Both the position numbers and the translations under genes were made by a program. Below are positions 1 to 8,456 of a stretch of DNA of 64,000 nt, piece after piece (positions within the stretch are counted from its first letter, which is position 1; the number at the start of each line of letters is the position of its first letter). Origin of the DNA: Pseudomonas sp. (GTDB taxonomy: Bacteria; Pseudomonadota; Gammaproteobacteria; Pseudomonadales; Pseudomonadaceae); contig NZ_JASLGE010000024.1 of the NCBI RefSeq assembly GCF_030150285.1, positions 10,061-74,060 on the forward strand, in the 5' to 3' direction. The notes beneath the pieces were generated by a model. The model was not told the DNA's origin. It did no database searches and worked only from the letters and a program-made list of their open reading frames with translations.

Positions 1-846
1 ATTGCCCAGGCGATTCGCATCAAGCCAACAGTTATCCTGCAAGACCTGGTGATGCCGGGCCTGGACGGGTTGACCCTGGTGCGCGAGTACCGCAACCACC
101 CGGCCACCCAGAACATCCCGATCATCGTGCTTTCCACCAAAGAAGACCCGCTGATCAAAAGCGCCGCGTTTTCGGCGGGGGCCAACGATTACCTGGTGAA
201 ATTGCCGGATAACATCGAGTTGGTGGCGCGTATTCGCTACCACTCGCGCTCCTACATGACCCTGCTGCAACGCGATGCTGCCTACCGCGCATTGCGCGTC
301 AGCCAGCAGCAGTTACTGGACACCAACCTGGTGCTGCAACGGTTGATGAACTCTGACGGCCTGACGGGGCTGTCCAACCGCCGGCATTTTGATGAATACC
401 TGGAGCTGGAGTGGCGTCGTGCCTTGCGTGAGCAAACCCAGTTATCGTTGCTGATGATCGATGTGGATTATTTCAAGTCCTACAACGACACCTTTGGGCA
501 CCTGGACGGCGATGAAGCCTTGCGCAAAGTGGCGGCCACCATCCGCGATGCCAGCAGCCGGCCCTCTGACTTGCCAGCCCGTTATGGCGGAGAAGAATTT
601 GCCATTGTGCTGCCCAACACCTCGCAGGGCGGTGCCCGACTGGTGGCTGAAAAACTGCGCCAGGCTGTTGAAGCCTTGAAAATCCCGCATATTGCGCCGG
701 GCGAAGGCAGCAGCCTGACCATCAGCATCGGCCTGTCCACCTTGACCCCACAGCAGAGCGGCAACTGCCGCCAACTGATCTCGGCGGCGGACAAAGGCCT
801 GTACCTGGCCAAGAACAATGGGCGTAACCAGGTGGGGATCGAGTAA
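1..846 (+). CDS. wspR: WspR-like response regulator / diguanylate cyclase, 3' part
   Basis: The reading frame is open from base 1, so the start lies outside the window. It begins inside a REC receiver domain; the phospho-acceptor Asp is the GAC at 43-45 in LQDLVMPG. A helical linker follows, then a GGDEF domain with an intact active site, GGEEF (586-600), and an RPSD inhibitory c-di-GMP site (559-570). WspR makes c-di-GMP from two GTP when phosphorylated by the Wsp surface-sensing chemosensory system, which promotes biofilm formation. The following prfB and lysS match the wspR-prfB-lysS order known in Pseudomonas. The rest of the wsp operon should lie just upstream. Complete at its 3' end. 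Confidence 0.92.
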   Translation: MAQAIRIKPTVILQDLVMPGLDGLTLVREYRNHPATQNIPIIVLSTKEDPLIKSAAFSAGANDYLVKLPDNIELVARIRYHSRSYMTLLQRDAAYRALRVSQQQLLDTNLVLQRLMNSDGLTGLSNRRHFDEYLELEWRRALREQTQLSLLMIDVDYFKSYNDTFGHLDGDEALRKVAATIRDASSRPSDLPARYGGEEFAIVLPNTSQGGARLVAEKLRQAVEALKIPHIAPGEGSSLTISIGLSTLTPQQSGNCRQLISAADKGLYLAKNNGRNQVGIE

Positions 847-860
847 CGCAGCACACCTTG

Positions 861-1010
861 TCTCGCGATCTTTTGATCTTTAAAAAATCCCGAGCAATCG
901 AGCGTCGACCGGCGGCTCCTGCGCGCGTTTGATCTAAGAGGCTCCATAAAACCACGCTGGCCGAATACAGGTTTTGCGCAGTGCGTAACCTGGCAAAACG
1001 CCGGGTTGGC
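861..1010. repeat. Composite REP-type intergenic repeat upstream of prfB
   Basis: The 272-base wspR-prfB gap is largely repeat. A partial REP (CTCGCGATCTTTTGATCTTT from 861) is followed by a variant REP (CGAGCAATCGAGCGTCGACC from about 892), then a module related to GATCTAAAGGGCCCCTTAAA (about 931-966), then one starting CAGGTTTTGCGCAGTG (about 968-1010). The same modules recur near 7.4, 21.3 and 37.2 kb. The prfB promoter must lie in or just after this element. Confidence 0.75.
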
Positions 1011-1118
1011 CGTGGCAGGCTCAGGGATGGTTGATCCCCCGCCAGGCGGGCTGCTGCCAACCCATGTTTACGGTATACTCCCCGGCTTTGTAAAAATCGC
1101 CTACGAGTGCCGCCAGCC

Positions 1119-2214
1119 ATGGAAATCAACCCAATCCTTAACAGCATCAAGGACCTGTCAGAGCGCTCCGAAACCATTCGGGGGTATCTTTGACTACGAT
1201 CAAAAGCATGAGCGTCTGACCGAAGTCAATCGCGAGCTTGAAGATCCGAGTGTCTGGAACAACCCGTCCTATGCCCAGGAACTGGGGCGCGAGCGCTCCT
1301 TGCTGGCGCAGATCGTAGAAACCCTCGACGAGATGCACTCCGGCCTGGCCGATGCCAAGGACCTGCTGTTGATGGCCGCCGAGGAAGAAGACCAGGCGGC
1401 GGCGGATGACGTTGCCGAGGAAGTCGAACGCCTGCGCGAGTCTCTTGAAAAACTCGAGTTTCGCCGCATGTTCAGCGGTGAGATGGACGCCAACAACGCT
1501 TACCTGGACATTCAGGCGGGCTCCGGCGGCACCGAAGCCCAAGACTGGGCCAATATCCTGTTGCGGATGTATTTGCGCTGGGCCGACAAGCGCGGCTTTG
1601 ATGCCACCATCATGGAGCTGTCCGCCGGCGAAGTGGCAGGTATCAAGGGTGCAACCTTACACATCAAAGGCGAATACGCGTTTGGCTGGTTGCGTACCGA
1701 GATTGGCGTCCACCGCCTGGTGCGTAAAAGCCCGTATGACTCGGGTAACCGCCGTCATACCTCGTTCTCGGCCGTTTTCGTTTCGCCAGAAATCGACGAC
1801 AACATTGAAATCGATATCAACCCGTCAGACCTGCGGATCGATACCTACCGTTCCTCCGGTGCGGGCGGTCAGCACGTAAACACCACCGACTCGGCCGTGC
1901 GAATTACCCACGTCCCGAGCAACACCGTGGTGAGCTGCCAGAACGAACGCTCGCAGCATGCGAACAAAGACACCGCCATGAAAATGTTGCGGGCGCGTCT
2001 TTACGAGCAGGAAATACAAAAGCGCAACGCCGCCTCCCAAGCGCTGGAAGACACCAAGTCCGATATCGGCTGGGGTCATCAGATCCGTTCGTATGTGCTT
2101 GATGCCTCGCGTATCAAGGACTTGCGTACCGGCATCGAGCGCAGCGATTGCGACAAGGTGCTGGACGGCGATATCGACGAATACTTGGTGGCCAGCCTGA
2201 AACAAGGGCTGTAA
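1119..2214 (+). CDS. prfB: Peptide chain release factor 2 (programmed +1 frameshift)
   Basis: RF2 recognises UAA and UGA and triggers release of the finished peptide. Translation starts at ATG 1119, reads 24 codons and meets an in-frame TGA at 1191-1193. The site GGGGGTATCTTTGAC (1180-1194) is the classic RF2 autoregulatory slippery sequence: ribosomes on CTT (1188-1190) skip one base and continue with GAC at 1192. The joined product is 364 residues, normal for RF2. The peptidyl-hydrolysis motif GGQ is at residues about 249-251. The stop-codon recognition tripeptide, usually SPF, reads SPY here (about 204-206). The Ser two residues before GAGGQ is unlike the E. coli K-12 Thr variant. lysS follows after 115 bases. 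Expression is expected to rise when RF2 is scarce. Confidence 0.96.
1180..1194 (+). promoter_or_regulatory. prfB programmed +1 ribosomal frameshift site
   Basis: The stretch holds a Shine-Dalgarno-like GGGGG, the slippery codon CTT and the in-frame TGA followed by C. The TGAC context is a poor terminator and favours shifting. Both reading phases were checked: the upstream frame closes at 1191 and the downstream frame opens from 1192 through to 2214. Confidence 0.96.
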
Positions 2215-2278
2215 GTCACGCTACATCCGTAAAGTGCGCAGCTGACGCGATGCCTTGAAGGCGTGCTTAAGCCCGCTT

Positions 2279-2299
2279 CCCCCTGCCGCAAGGCGGGGG
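2279..2299. other. GC-rich hairpin between prfB and lysS
   Basis: CCCCC-T-GCC pairs with GGC-GGGGG around a GCAA tetraloop, with one bulged T. A run of six T follows about 20 bases later, just before the lysS start, so it is not a textbook terminator. It could be an RNA stability or processing element in a prfB-lysS transcript. Confidence 0.4.
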
Positions 2300-2329
2300 C
2301 AACGAACCTGTGATGGAATTTTTTAAGAC

Positions 2330-3832
2330 ATGAGCGACCAACAACTCGACCCGCAAGCTGTGCAACAGGAAGAAAATGCCCTGATTGCTCAGCGCAAGGA
2401 AAAACTGGCGGCCCTGCGCGCCCAAGGCAATGCCTTCCCGAATGACTTCCGTCGTGACCACTACTGCGCTGACCTGCAGAAGCAGTTCGCCGACAAGACC
2501 AAGGAAGAACTGGCTGAAGCGGCAATTGCGGTCAAGGTCGCTGGTCGTATCATGCTTAACCGTGGCTCGTTCATGGTGATTCAGGACATGACCGGTCGCA
2601 TTCAGGTCTACGTCAACCGTAAAACCCTGCCGGAAGAAACCCTGGCCGCCGTGAAAACCTGGGACCTGGGTGACATCATCGCCGCCGAAGGCACCCTGGC
2701 CCGCTCCGGCAAGGGTGACCTGTACGTTGAAATGACCAACGTGCGCCTGCTCACCAAGTCCCTGCGCCCGTTGCCCGACAAGCACCACGGCCTGACCGAC
2801 ACCGAGCAGCGTTATCGCCAGCGCTACGTTGACCTGATCGTCAACGAAGACGTGCGTCACACGTTCCGTGTACGTTCGCAAGTGATCGCTCACATCCGTA
2901 ACTTCCTGATGGCCCGTGACTTCCTCGAAGTCGAAACGCCCATGCTGCAAACCATTCCGGGTGGCGCGGCGGCCAAGCCGTTCGAAACCCACCACAACGC
3001 GCTGGACATGGAAATGTTCCTGCGTATCGCACCGGAGCTGTACCTCAAACGTCTGGTCGTGGGCGGCTTCGAGAAGGTGTTCGAGATCAACCGCAACTTC
3101 CGTAACGAAGGCGTGTCGACCCGTCACAATCCTGAATTCACCATGCTTGAGTTCTACCAGGCGTACGCCGACTACGAAGACAACATGGACCTGACCGAGG
3201 AGCTGTTCCGCGAACTGGCTCAATTGGTTCTCGGTACCACCGACGTGCCGTACGGCGACAAGGTGTTCCACTTCGGTGAGCCGTTTGTGCGTCTGTCCGT
3301 GTTCGACTCGATCCTCAAGTACAACCCTGAGCTGACCGCTGACGACCTGAACGATATCGACAAGGCGCGTGCCATCGCCAAGAAAGCCGGCGCGAAAGTG
3401 CTGGGCTTCGAAGGTCTGGGCAAGTTGCAGGTGATGATTTTCGAAGAGTTGGTCGAGCACAAGCTGGAGCAGCCACACTTCATCACGCAGTACCCGTTCG
3501 AAGTGTCGCCGCTGGCCCGTCGTAACGACGACAACCCGAACGTGACCGATCGTTTTGAACTGTTTATCGGTGGCCGTGAAATCGCCAACGCTTACTCCGA
3601 GCTGAACGACGCAGAAGACCAGGCGGAGCGCTTTATGGCGCAGGTGGCCGACAAGGATGCAGGCGACGATGAAGCCATGCACTACGACGCCGACTTCGTG
3701 CGTGCCCTGGAATATGGCATGCCACCGACTGCTGGTGAAGGCATCGGCATCGACCGCCTGGTGATGCTGCTGACCAACTCGCCGTCGATCCGTGACGTGA
3801 TTCTGTTCCCGCACATGCGCCCACAAGCGTAA
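2330..3832 (+). CDS. lysS: Lysyl-tRNA synthetase, class II
   Basis: Charges tRNA-Lys with lysine. The 500-residue length is normal. An N-terminal OB-fold anticodon-binding region (about 60-150) precedes the class II catalytic core. Motif 2 is seen as FRNEG and motif 3 as GIGIDRLVMLL near residue 475. The ATG at 2330 is preceded only by a weak GGAA ribosome site. A strong terminator follows directly. A 519-codon open frame on the opposite strand is a shadow of codon bias. Confidence 0.97.
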   Translation: MSDQQLDPQAVQQEENALIAQRKEKLAALRAQGNAFPNDFRRDHYCADLQKQFADKTKEELAEAAIAVKVAGRIMLNRGSFMVIQDMTGRIQVYVNRKTLPEETLAAVKTWDLGDIIAAEGTLARSGKGDLYVEMTNVRLLTKSLRPLPDKHHGLTDTEQRYRQRYVDLIVNEDVRHTFRVRSQVIAHIRNFLMARDFLEVETPMLQTIPGGAAAKPFETHHNALDMEMFLRIAPELYLKRLVVGGFEKVFEINRNFRNEGVSTRHNPEFTMLEFYQAYADYEDNMDLTEELFRELAQLVLGTTDVPYGDKVFHFGEPFVRLSVFDSILKYNPELTADDLNDIDKARAIAKKAGAKVLGFEGLGKLQVMIFEELVEHKLEQPHFITQYPFEVSPLARRNDDNPNVTDRFELFIGGREIANAYSELNDAEDQAERFMAQVADKDAGDDEAMHYDADFVRALEYGMPPTAGEGIGIDRLVMLLTNSPSIRDVILFPHMRPQA

Positions 3833-3843
3833 TGATGCAGACT

Positions 3844-3872
3844 AAAAAACCGCCGACTGCCGGCGGTTTTTT
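3844..3872 (+). terminator. Rho-independent terminator after lysS
   Basis: Stem AACCGCCG / CGGCGGTT (3848-3855 and 3861-3868) with a five-base loop, flanked by A and T tracts and ending in a T run at 3867-3872. Confidence 0.9.
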
Positions 3873-3900
3873 ATTGCCCGGTGATTGAGGCTACGCGCTT

Positions 3901-4000
3901 GTAGCCGCTGCCGCAGGCTGCGATGGGCTGCATCGAAACCCTCTGCCTCAGCCAAGAGCATGCGCCTGCGGACCTTATCGCAGCCTGCGGCAGCGACGAC
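3901..4000. repeat. REPIN-like inverted repeat, family B, copy 1
   Basis: Left arm 3901-3924 (GTAGCCGCTGCCGCAGGCTG and on) and right arm 3977-4000 are inverted copies of about 24 bases, separated by 52 bases. A second member lies at 61955-62055. Such paired REP sequences in Pseudomonas are moved by RAYT transposases; no RAYT gene is in this window. Confidence 0.8.
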
Positions 4001-4114
4001 AGAGGAGGGGGGGCTCTTCAACAACACTGGCCAAGTGTTGACGACTATTGTCAGTCGGATGGAAGATCAGGCCCTACTCAATAAGTGCTGTCCGCTCTAT
4101 AGAAGGATGCAGGC

Positions 4115-4663
4115 ATGAAAGTTTGGCGCGTAATGCTGCTGGCATTGTCGTTTTTACTGTTGAACGGTTGTCTTGTCACGTTTACCCAAGCCCCCCTTGA
4201 ACCACACAAGGCACCCAAGACATTGCTGGGTCAATGGGTCAGCCAGGATGCCTGGGGGCAGGCGCGTCATCTGAATATTCGAGCGATCGATAAAACGCGC
4301 TACCAAGCCGAGGTCTACCCCAAAGGTGAACTCAAGGCCCGCAAACGCTATACCTTCATCGTCGCCCGCCACGGTAACCGCTGGTATGCCTCGGCGGCGA
4401 TGCCCGCTGCGCAGGGTGGCAACTACACGCTCAATGGTTTTGAAGTAACCCCTACGGGGGAACTGGTGGTCTACGACCTGGACCTCGAACAGGTCCGCCA
4501 GGCGATCGGCCAGTCGGCGTTGACCGGCGAGCCGGTGGAAACCGCTGAGGGCACGGGCGTACAAATCGACAGCCCTTCAGCTAAAGTCTTTGCTTATCTG
4601 GATGATCCGGCGAACTCCGATGTGTTCGTTGAAATCGCCCGTTATCAGCGTGTGGCCAAATAA
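4115..4663 (+). CDS. Hypothetical lipoprotein
   Basis: 182 residues. The N terminus MKVWRVMLLALSFLLLNGC is a clear lipoprotein signal with lipobox LNGC, so Cys19 should be lipidated; Leu at +2 suggests outer-membrane sorting. AAGGA sits before ATG 4115. I do not recognise the mature domain: it starts near a GQWVSQDAWG segment and looks beta-rich, with no catalytic motif. The gene ends 23 bases before the DUF1704 gene, on the same strand and with its own AAGGAG, so the two are probably co-transcribed. Function unknown. Confidence 0.75.
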   Translation: MKVWRVMLLALSFLLLNGCLVTFTQAPLEPHKAPKTLLGQWVSQDAWGQARHLNIRAIDKTRYQAEVYPKGELKARKRYTFIVARHGNRWYASAAMPAAQGGNYTLNGFEVTPTGELVVYDLDLEQVRQAIGQSALTGEPVETAEGTGVQIDSPSAKVFAYLDDPANSDVFVEIARYQRVAK

Positions 4664-4686
4664 CGGCTTTTTATAAGGAGCACCGG

Positions 4687-5964
4687 GTGGACGATTATCA
4701 GCGCACGATTCGCACGTTGTCAGACCGCATCGTAGTCGCGCAAACCCCGATCCGCGTGCTGGATGCGGTGAAATGGGATGACAGCATCCGTCAGGGCTTT
4801 CTCAAGGCCAAAGGCAAGGAAATGCCTGCGGTCAGCCGTGAGTATTATCAGGGGCGAGCGCTGTCCTTTGATTCGGGCGCGGTGAAGCTGGAGTTCCAGA
4901 ACATTGAGCGCGATATCACCCGTCAGCTGGGGCAGTTCAACCCGGTCGGGCAGATCATGCGGCGTATGTGCAAAGAGTACCGAATGGTGGTGCGCATGCT
5001 GGAGGCGCGCGGCACCGAAGACTTCGGGCTGATCTCCCAGGAGCTCTATGGTGCCGCTTCAGATGCCTTCCATGCCGGCGACCCCACGCTGGCCGACCTG
5101 GGGCTGATGATGTCCGACTACCTGGACAAAATCGACGATCGCGGTGCACTCAAGGACGAAGCCAAGACCTTAACGGCCAAGGATGCGGTCAATTTGCTGC
5201 AAGGCCGTCTGAACAAGGTGTTTGGCGAGGCGGAAGAAACCATTCGGGTCTTCGAGTCTGACGGTATTGTGGCCGACGCGGCGGCGGGCGCTGATTACAT
5301 CAAGATCCGGGCGGATGCGATGTTCAACGAGCGTGATGTGCGTGCGCTGGAAGTGCACGAAGGGTTGGTGCATGTGGGCACAACGCTCAACGGGCTGAAC
5401 CAGCCGATTTGCACTTTCCTGGCCAAGGGGCCGCCGTCTTCGACCGTGACCCAGGAAGGCCTGGCGATCCTGATGGAAATCATCACCTTTGCCTCCTACC
5501 CCAGCCGCCTGCGCAAGCTCACCAACCGCACGCGCGCCATTCATATGGTGGAAGAGGGCGCAGACTTCATGCAGGTCTATCAGTTCTTCCGGGAGCAGGG
5601 CTTTGAAATGTCGGAGAGCTACGGCAATGCGAGCCGCGTTTTCCGGGGTTCGGTGCCTAATGGTCTGCCGTTTACCAAAGACTTGTCCTACCTCAAGGGT
5701 TTTATCATGGTTTACAACTACATTCAGTTGGCCGTGCGCAAAGGCAAGCTGGAGCAAGTGCCACTGTTGTTTTGCGGTAAAACCACCCTTGAAGACATGC
5801 GGACCTTGCGCCAGTTGGTGGATGAAGGCCTGGTGGTTGCGCCGAAGTTCTTGCCTGACCAGTTCCGTGACATGAACGCGCTGGCGGCCTGGATGTGTTT
5901 CTCCAACTTTCTCAACCACCTGAGCCTGGACCGCATAGAAGCGGACTACTCCAATATTCTGTAA
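4687..5964 (+). CDS. DUF1704 / QEGLA-motif putative zinc peptidase
   Basis: 425 residues from a GTG start at 4687 with a good AAGGAG upstream. It contains HEGLVH (residues 224-229, an HExxxH zinc motif) and TQEGLA, with Glu at about 257 as a likely third ligand. This arrangement defines the family annotated in bacteria as flavohemoglobin expression-modulating QEGLA protein (TIGR02421, DUF1704). The animal members, MATCAP, are tyrosine carboxypeptidases acting on tubulin. That the bacterial protein is a carboxypeptidase is inference, and its substrate is unknown. No signal peptide is seen, so it is probably cytoplasmic. Both neighbours encode lipoproteins. Confidence 0.85.
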   Translation: MDDYQRTIRTLSDRIVVAQTPIRVLDAVKWDDSIRQGFLKAKGKEMPAVSREYYQGRALSFDSGAVKLEFQNIERDITRQLGQFNPVGQIMRRMCKEYRMVVRMLEARGTEDFGLISQELYGAASDAFHAGDPTLADLGLMMSDYLDKIDDRGALKDEAKTLTAKDAVNLLQGRLNKVFGEAEETIRVFESDGIVADAAAGADYIKIRADAMFNERDVRALEVHEGLVHVGTTLNGLNQPICTFLAKGPPSSTVTQEGLAILMEIITFASYPSRLRKLTNRTRAIHMVEEGADFMQVYQFFREQGFEMSESYGNASRVFRGSVPNGLPFTKDLSYLKGFIMVYNYIQLAVRKGKLEQVPLLFCGKTTLEDMRTLRQLVDEGLVVAPKFLPDQFRDMNALAAWMCFSNFLNHLSLDRIEADYSNIL

Positions 5965-5981
5965 ATCAGGTATCTGACGCA

Positions 5982-6896
5982 ATGAAAACCCTGGCTGCAC
6001 TCTGCCTGCTGTTCACCCTCAGTGGATGCAGCTCAGTGCTGTTCTATCCCGAACCGGGTCAGCCGATCACGCCCACGGCGGCCGGGCTTGCGTACCGTGA
6101 TGTCAATTTAAAGGCTGCTGATGGTACGCGCCTGCATGGCTGGTGGCTGCCGGCCAAGCCGGGTGTTCCGGTCAAAGGCACGGTGCTGCACCTGCACGGC
6201 AATGGCGGCAACCTTGCCTATCATCTGGGGGCCACCGCCTGGTTGCCCGAACAGGGTTATCAGGTGTTGATGCTCGACTACCGTGGCTACGGCCTGTCGC
6301 AAGGCACGCCCGGTTTGCCGGCGGTGTATCAGGACATTGACGCCGCCTTCGACTGGTTGCAGCAACAGCCCGACACGCAAGGCCAGCCGCTGATCGTGTT
6401 GGGCCAGAGCTTGGGTGGGGCGATGGGGGTGTATTATCTGAGCCAGCACCCTGAGCGCCGTGAGCAGGTCAAAGCGCTGGTGCTTGATGGTGTGCCGGCG
6501 AGCTACCGCGAGGTGGGGCAATTTGCTTTGAGCACATCGTGGCTGACCTGGCCCTTGCAAGTGCCGTTGTCCTGGTTCGTGCCGGATGGCGACAGCGCCG
6601 TGTATGCCATCCCCGGCCTGGACGGCGTGCCGATGCTGATCTTCCATAGCCTGGACGACCCGATTGTGCCGCTGTCAAACGGCCTGCGGCTGTATGAAGC
6701 TGCGCCCCTGCCCAAGGTGCTGCAATTGACCCGCGGCGGGCATGTGCAAACCTTTGCCGACCCGACCTGGCAGCACGTGATGCTGCGCTACCTGGACGAC
6801 CCGCAGCATTTTAATGGCGTGCGGCGTCTGGGTGAAATCCCCAATTACCCCGCCGCTACGAATTCGAATAACGTTGAACCCGAGAGCCAACCATGA
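5982..6896 (+). CDS. Alpha/beta hydrolase lipoprotein (BEM46-like)
   Basis: 304 residues from ATG 5982; an upstream in-frame ATG at 5895 lies inside the preceding gene and is unlikely. The signal MKTLAALCLLFTLSGCSS has lipobox LSGC. An oxyanion-loop segment HLHGNGGN, the nucleophile elbow GQSLGG (Ser143), a likely acid in LDDPIVP and a late GGH complete a serine-hydrolase set. Substrate unknown, probably an ester or peptide at the envelope. Starts 17 bases after the DUF1704 gene and overlaps the next gene by ATGA, so it is part of one operon. Confidence 0.85.
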   Translation: MKTLAALCLLFTLSGCSSVLFYPEPGQPITPTAAGLAYRDVNLKAADGTRLHGWWLPAKPGVPVKGTVLHLHGNGGNLAYHLGATAWLPEQGYQVLMLDYRGYGLSQGTPGLPAVYQDIDAAFDWLQQQPDTQGQPLIVLGQSLGGAMGVYYLSQHPERREQVKALVLDGVPASYREVGQFALSTSWLTWPLQVPLSWFVPDGDSAVYAIPGLDGVPMLIFHSLDDPIVPLSNGLRLYEAAPLPKVLQLTRGGHVQTFADPTWQHVMLRYLDDPQHFNGVRRLGEIPNYPAATNSNNVEPESQP

Positions 6897-7219
6897 GTGA
6901 AGAACGTAACGCCATCCCGCTGATCATCACGGGTATTTGCACCATCATCGGCACCGTCGGCGTGCTGTGGTACTACGGCTACCTGCACTTTGCCAAACCT
7001 GAAGATGCCCTGTTGCTGAACGACTTCACCATGCTCAAGACCATTCCCGGTGAAGACTACAAAGTGTCACTGACCCCGGCTAACCAGGTGGCGCAGTGTA
7101 TTGACGGCATCATTGTGCTGTTTGACACCGAGCAAAAAGGCCTGACCGGCGTATTGGTCAATAACAAGAAACAAGCCGTGCGCTGCCTGGGCCAGAAACC
7201 CCCGACACTGGAGCAATAA
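6893..7219 (+). CDS. Small membrane-anchored hypothetical protein
   Basis: 108 residues. One N-terminal membrane segment (about 8-28, IPLIITGICTIIGTVGVLWY) is followed by a soluble domain with two Cys (about 64 and 99). The ATG overlaps the stop of the hydrolase gene (ATGA), suggesting translational coupling. No family recognised. Last gene of the 4115-7219 cluster; repeat DNA follows. Confidence 0.75.
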   Translation: MSEERNAIPLIITGICTIIGTVGVLWYYGYLHFAKPEDALLLNDFTMLKTIPGEDYKVSLTPANQVAQCIDGIIVLFDTEQKGLTGVLVNNKKQAVRCLGQKPPTLEQ

Positions 7220-7263
7220 GTTCCACACCCCACGCCGGAGGGGCCGACCCGCCTTCAATGCCC

Positions 7264-7549
7264 TGTAGGAGCGAGCTTGCTCGCGATCTTTTGATCTTTA
7301 AACGCGCAATGACGCCGCGCTGTCGTTCAGCAGCCTTATCCATTGCTGCGGTCACGGCGACTTAAGGTTCCGGCTTTACGCCGTGCCACTTTGAAAAGCT
7401 GCACAGACCGGACACATGGTTGACGGGTGTACGGGGGCCCTTTAGATCAAAAACCAGATCAACAGATCACGAGCAAGCTCGTTCCTACAAACTCTGCCAT
7501 CCGTAGGCGCAGCCGGTCGACGCTCGATTGCTCGCGATCTGTTGATCTT
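7264..7549. repeat. Composite repeat bounded by inverted REP units
   Basis: This fills most of the 391-base gap between 7219 and lptF. In order: a forward REP (7264-7301, TGTAGGAGCGAGCTTGCTCG), a 72-base conserved module (7314-7385), an inverted GGGCCC/TTTGATC module (about 7428-7460), an inverted REP (about 7460-7492) and a variant REP (7501-7549). The 72-base module is the reverse complement of 21399-21470 with 66 of 72 bases identical by hand count. No coding sequence seen here. Confidence 0.8.
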
Positions 7550-7565
7550 GCGCCTTCGAGGCCAT

Positions 7566-7601
7566 AAAAAGCCCCGCCTGATCGCTCAGGCGGGGCTTTT
7601 G
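7566..7601 (-). terminator. Rho-independent terminator after lptF
   Basis: A perfect 15-base stem, AAAAGCCCCGCCTGA (7567-7581) with its complement (7586-7600), and loop TCGC. A/T tracts on both sides make it usable from either direction, but lptF, ending at 7611, is the gene it follows. Confidence 0.92.
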
Positions 7602-7610
7602 AGTTAACGC

Positions 7611-8390
7611 TTACTGCACCGAAGAACGCGGTGCTACAGGCTGGTTGTCATTCGAGATGGTGACTTCCACACGGCGGTTTTGTGCACGGCCCGAGTCGGT
7701 TGCGTTGCTGGCAACCGGGTATTCCTTGCCGTAGCCCTGCGCCACGATGCGGCTCGGATCAACGCCCAGGCGTACTAGCGCATTGCGCACCGAATTGGCA
7801 CGACGCTCCGACAGGCCTTGGTTAAAGGCCGCCGAGCCGACGCTGTCGGTGTAACCTTCAACGATCACTTTGCGATCCGGGTTCTGGTTCAGGTAGTCGG
7901 CCAGAGTCTTGATGTTGCGCATGCCGTTGGGTTGCAGCTCGGATTTACCGAACTGGAACAGCACATCACCGAAGGTCACGAGGGTGCCGCGATCCGTTTG
8001 CTTGGCGTTCATGCCTTGCAGCTGTTTGATCTGGGCATCACGGGCGTCCAGCAGTGCCTGGGCACGGTCGGAACCGGCGGCTTTAAGCTTGTTTTCAGCG
8101 GTGCGCAGCGCGATGGTTTGCTTGGCCACTTCAATACGCTGATTGGTCAGGTAAGCCAGTTGGTCTACTTTGGTCTCTTTGTCGTTGTTCAGGTAAGCCT
8201 TCTCAGCTTTGTCCAGCCATTCGCCGGCATCCTTGGTTTCAAGGGCGGCAAGCTTGGTGGCTTCAGGGTTGGTCTGCAGGCCCGAGTAGTTGGTCTTGGC
8301 TTGTTCCAGGTTTACGTTTGGCTGGTGGGAGCACGCCGCCAGGCCAACGCTCAGAGCCAACAGGGCAGGAATCATGACTGTATTGCGCAT
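7611..8390 (-). CDS. lptF: OmpA-family outer-membrane lipoprotein LptF
   Basis: 259 residues. The signal ends in LAAC (lipobox). An N-terminal DUF4398-type helical region (about 25-130) with coiled-coil character is followed by a C-terminal OmpA peptidoglycan-binding domain (about 140-250), including VEGYTDSVGS and LSERRANSV. It should tether outer membrane to peptidoglycan. P. aeruginosa LptF (lipotoxin F) has the same size and the same neighbour and is linked to survival in harsh conditions. ATG 8390 has AAAGGA nine bases upstream. The small DUF4398 gene lies 66 bases upstream on the same strand. Confidence 0.88.
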   Translation of the reverse strand: MRNTVMIPALLALSVGLAACSHQPNVNLEQAKTNYSGLQTNPEATKLAALETKDAGEWLDKAEKAYLNNDKETKVDQLAYLTNQRIEVAKQTIALRTAENKLKAAGSDRAQALLDARDAQIKQLQGMNAKQTDRGTLVTFGDVLFQFGKSELQPNGMRNIKTLADYLNQNPDRKVIVEGYTDSVGSAAFNQGLSERRANSVRNALVRLGVDPSRIVAQGYGKEYPVASNATDSGRAQNRRVEVTISNDNQPVAPRSSVQ

Positions 8391-8456
8391 AATATTTAGT
8401 CCTTTCTATCGATGAGGAATGCTGTGTCGCCAGGTGCAGTCAGGAAAGGGCGGCGC

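Noticed and set aside
1119..1193. prfB as a broken gene because of an in-frame TGA
   Set aside because: The stop is the conserved programmed frameshift of RF2, not a mutation.
2267..3826. 519-codon open frame antisense to lysS
   Set aside because: lysS on the other strand has all synthetase motifs; the antisense frame is His/Val/Gln-rich low-complexity sequence produced by codon bias.
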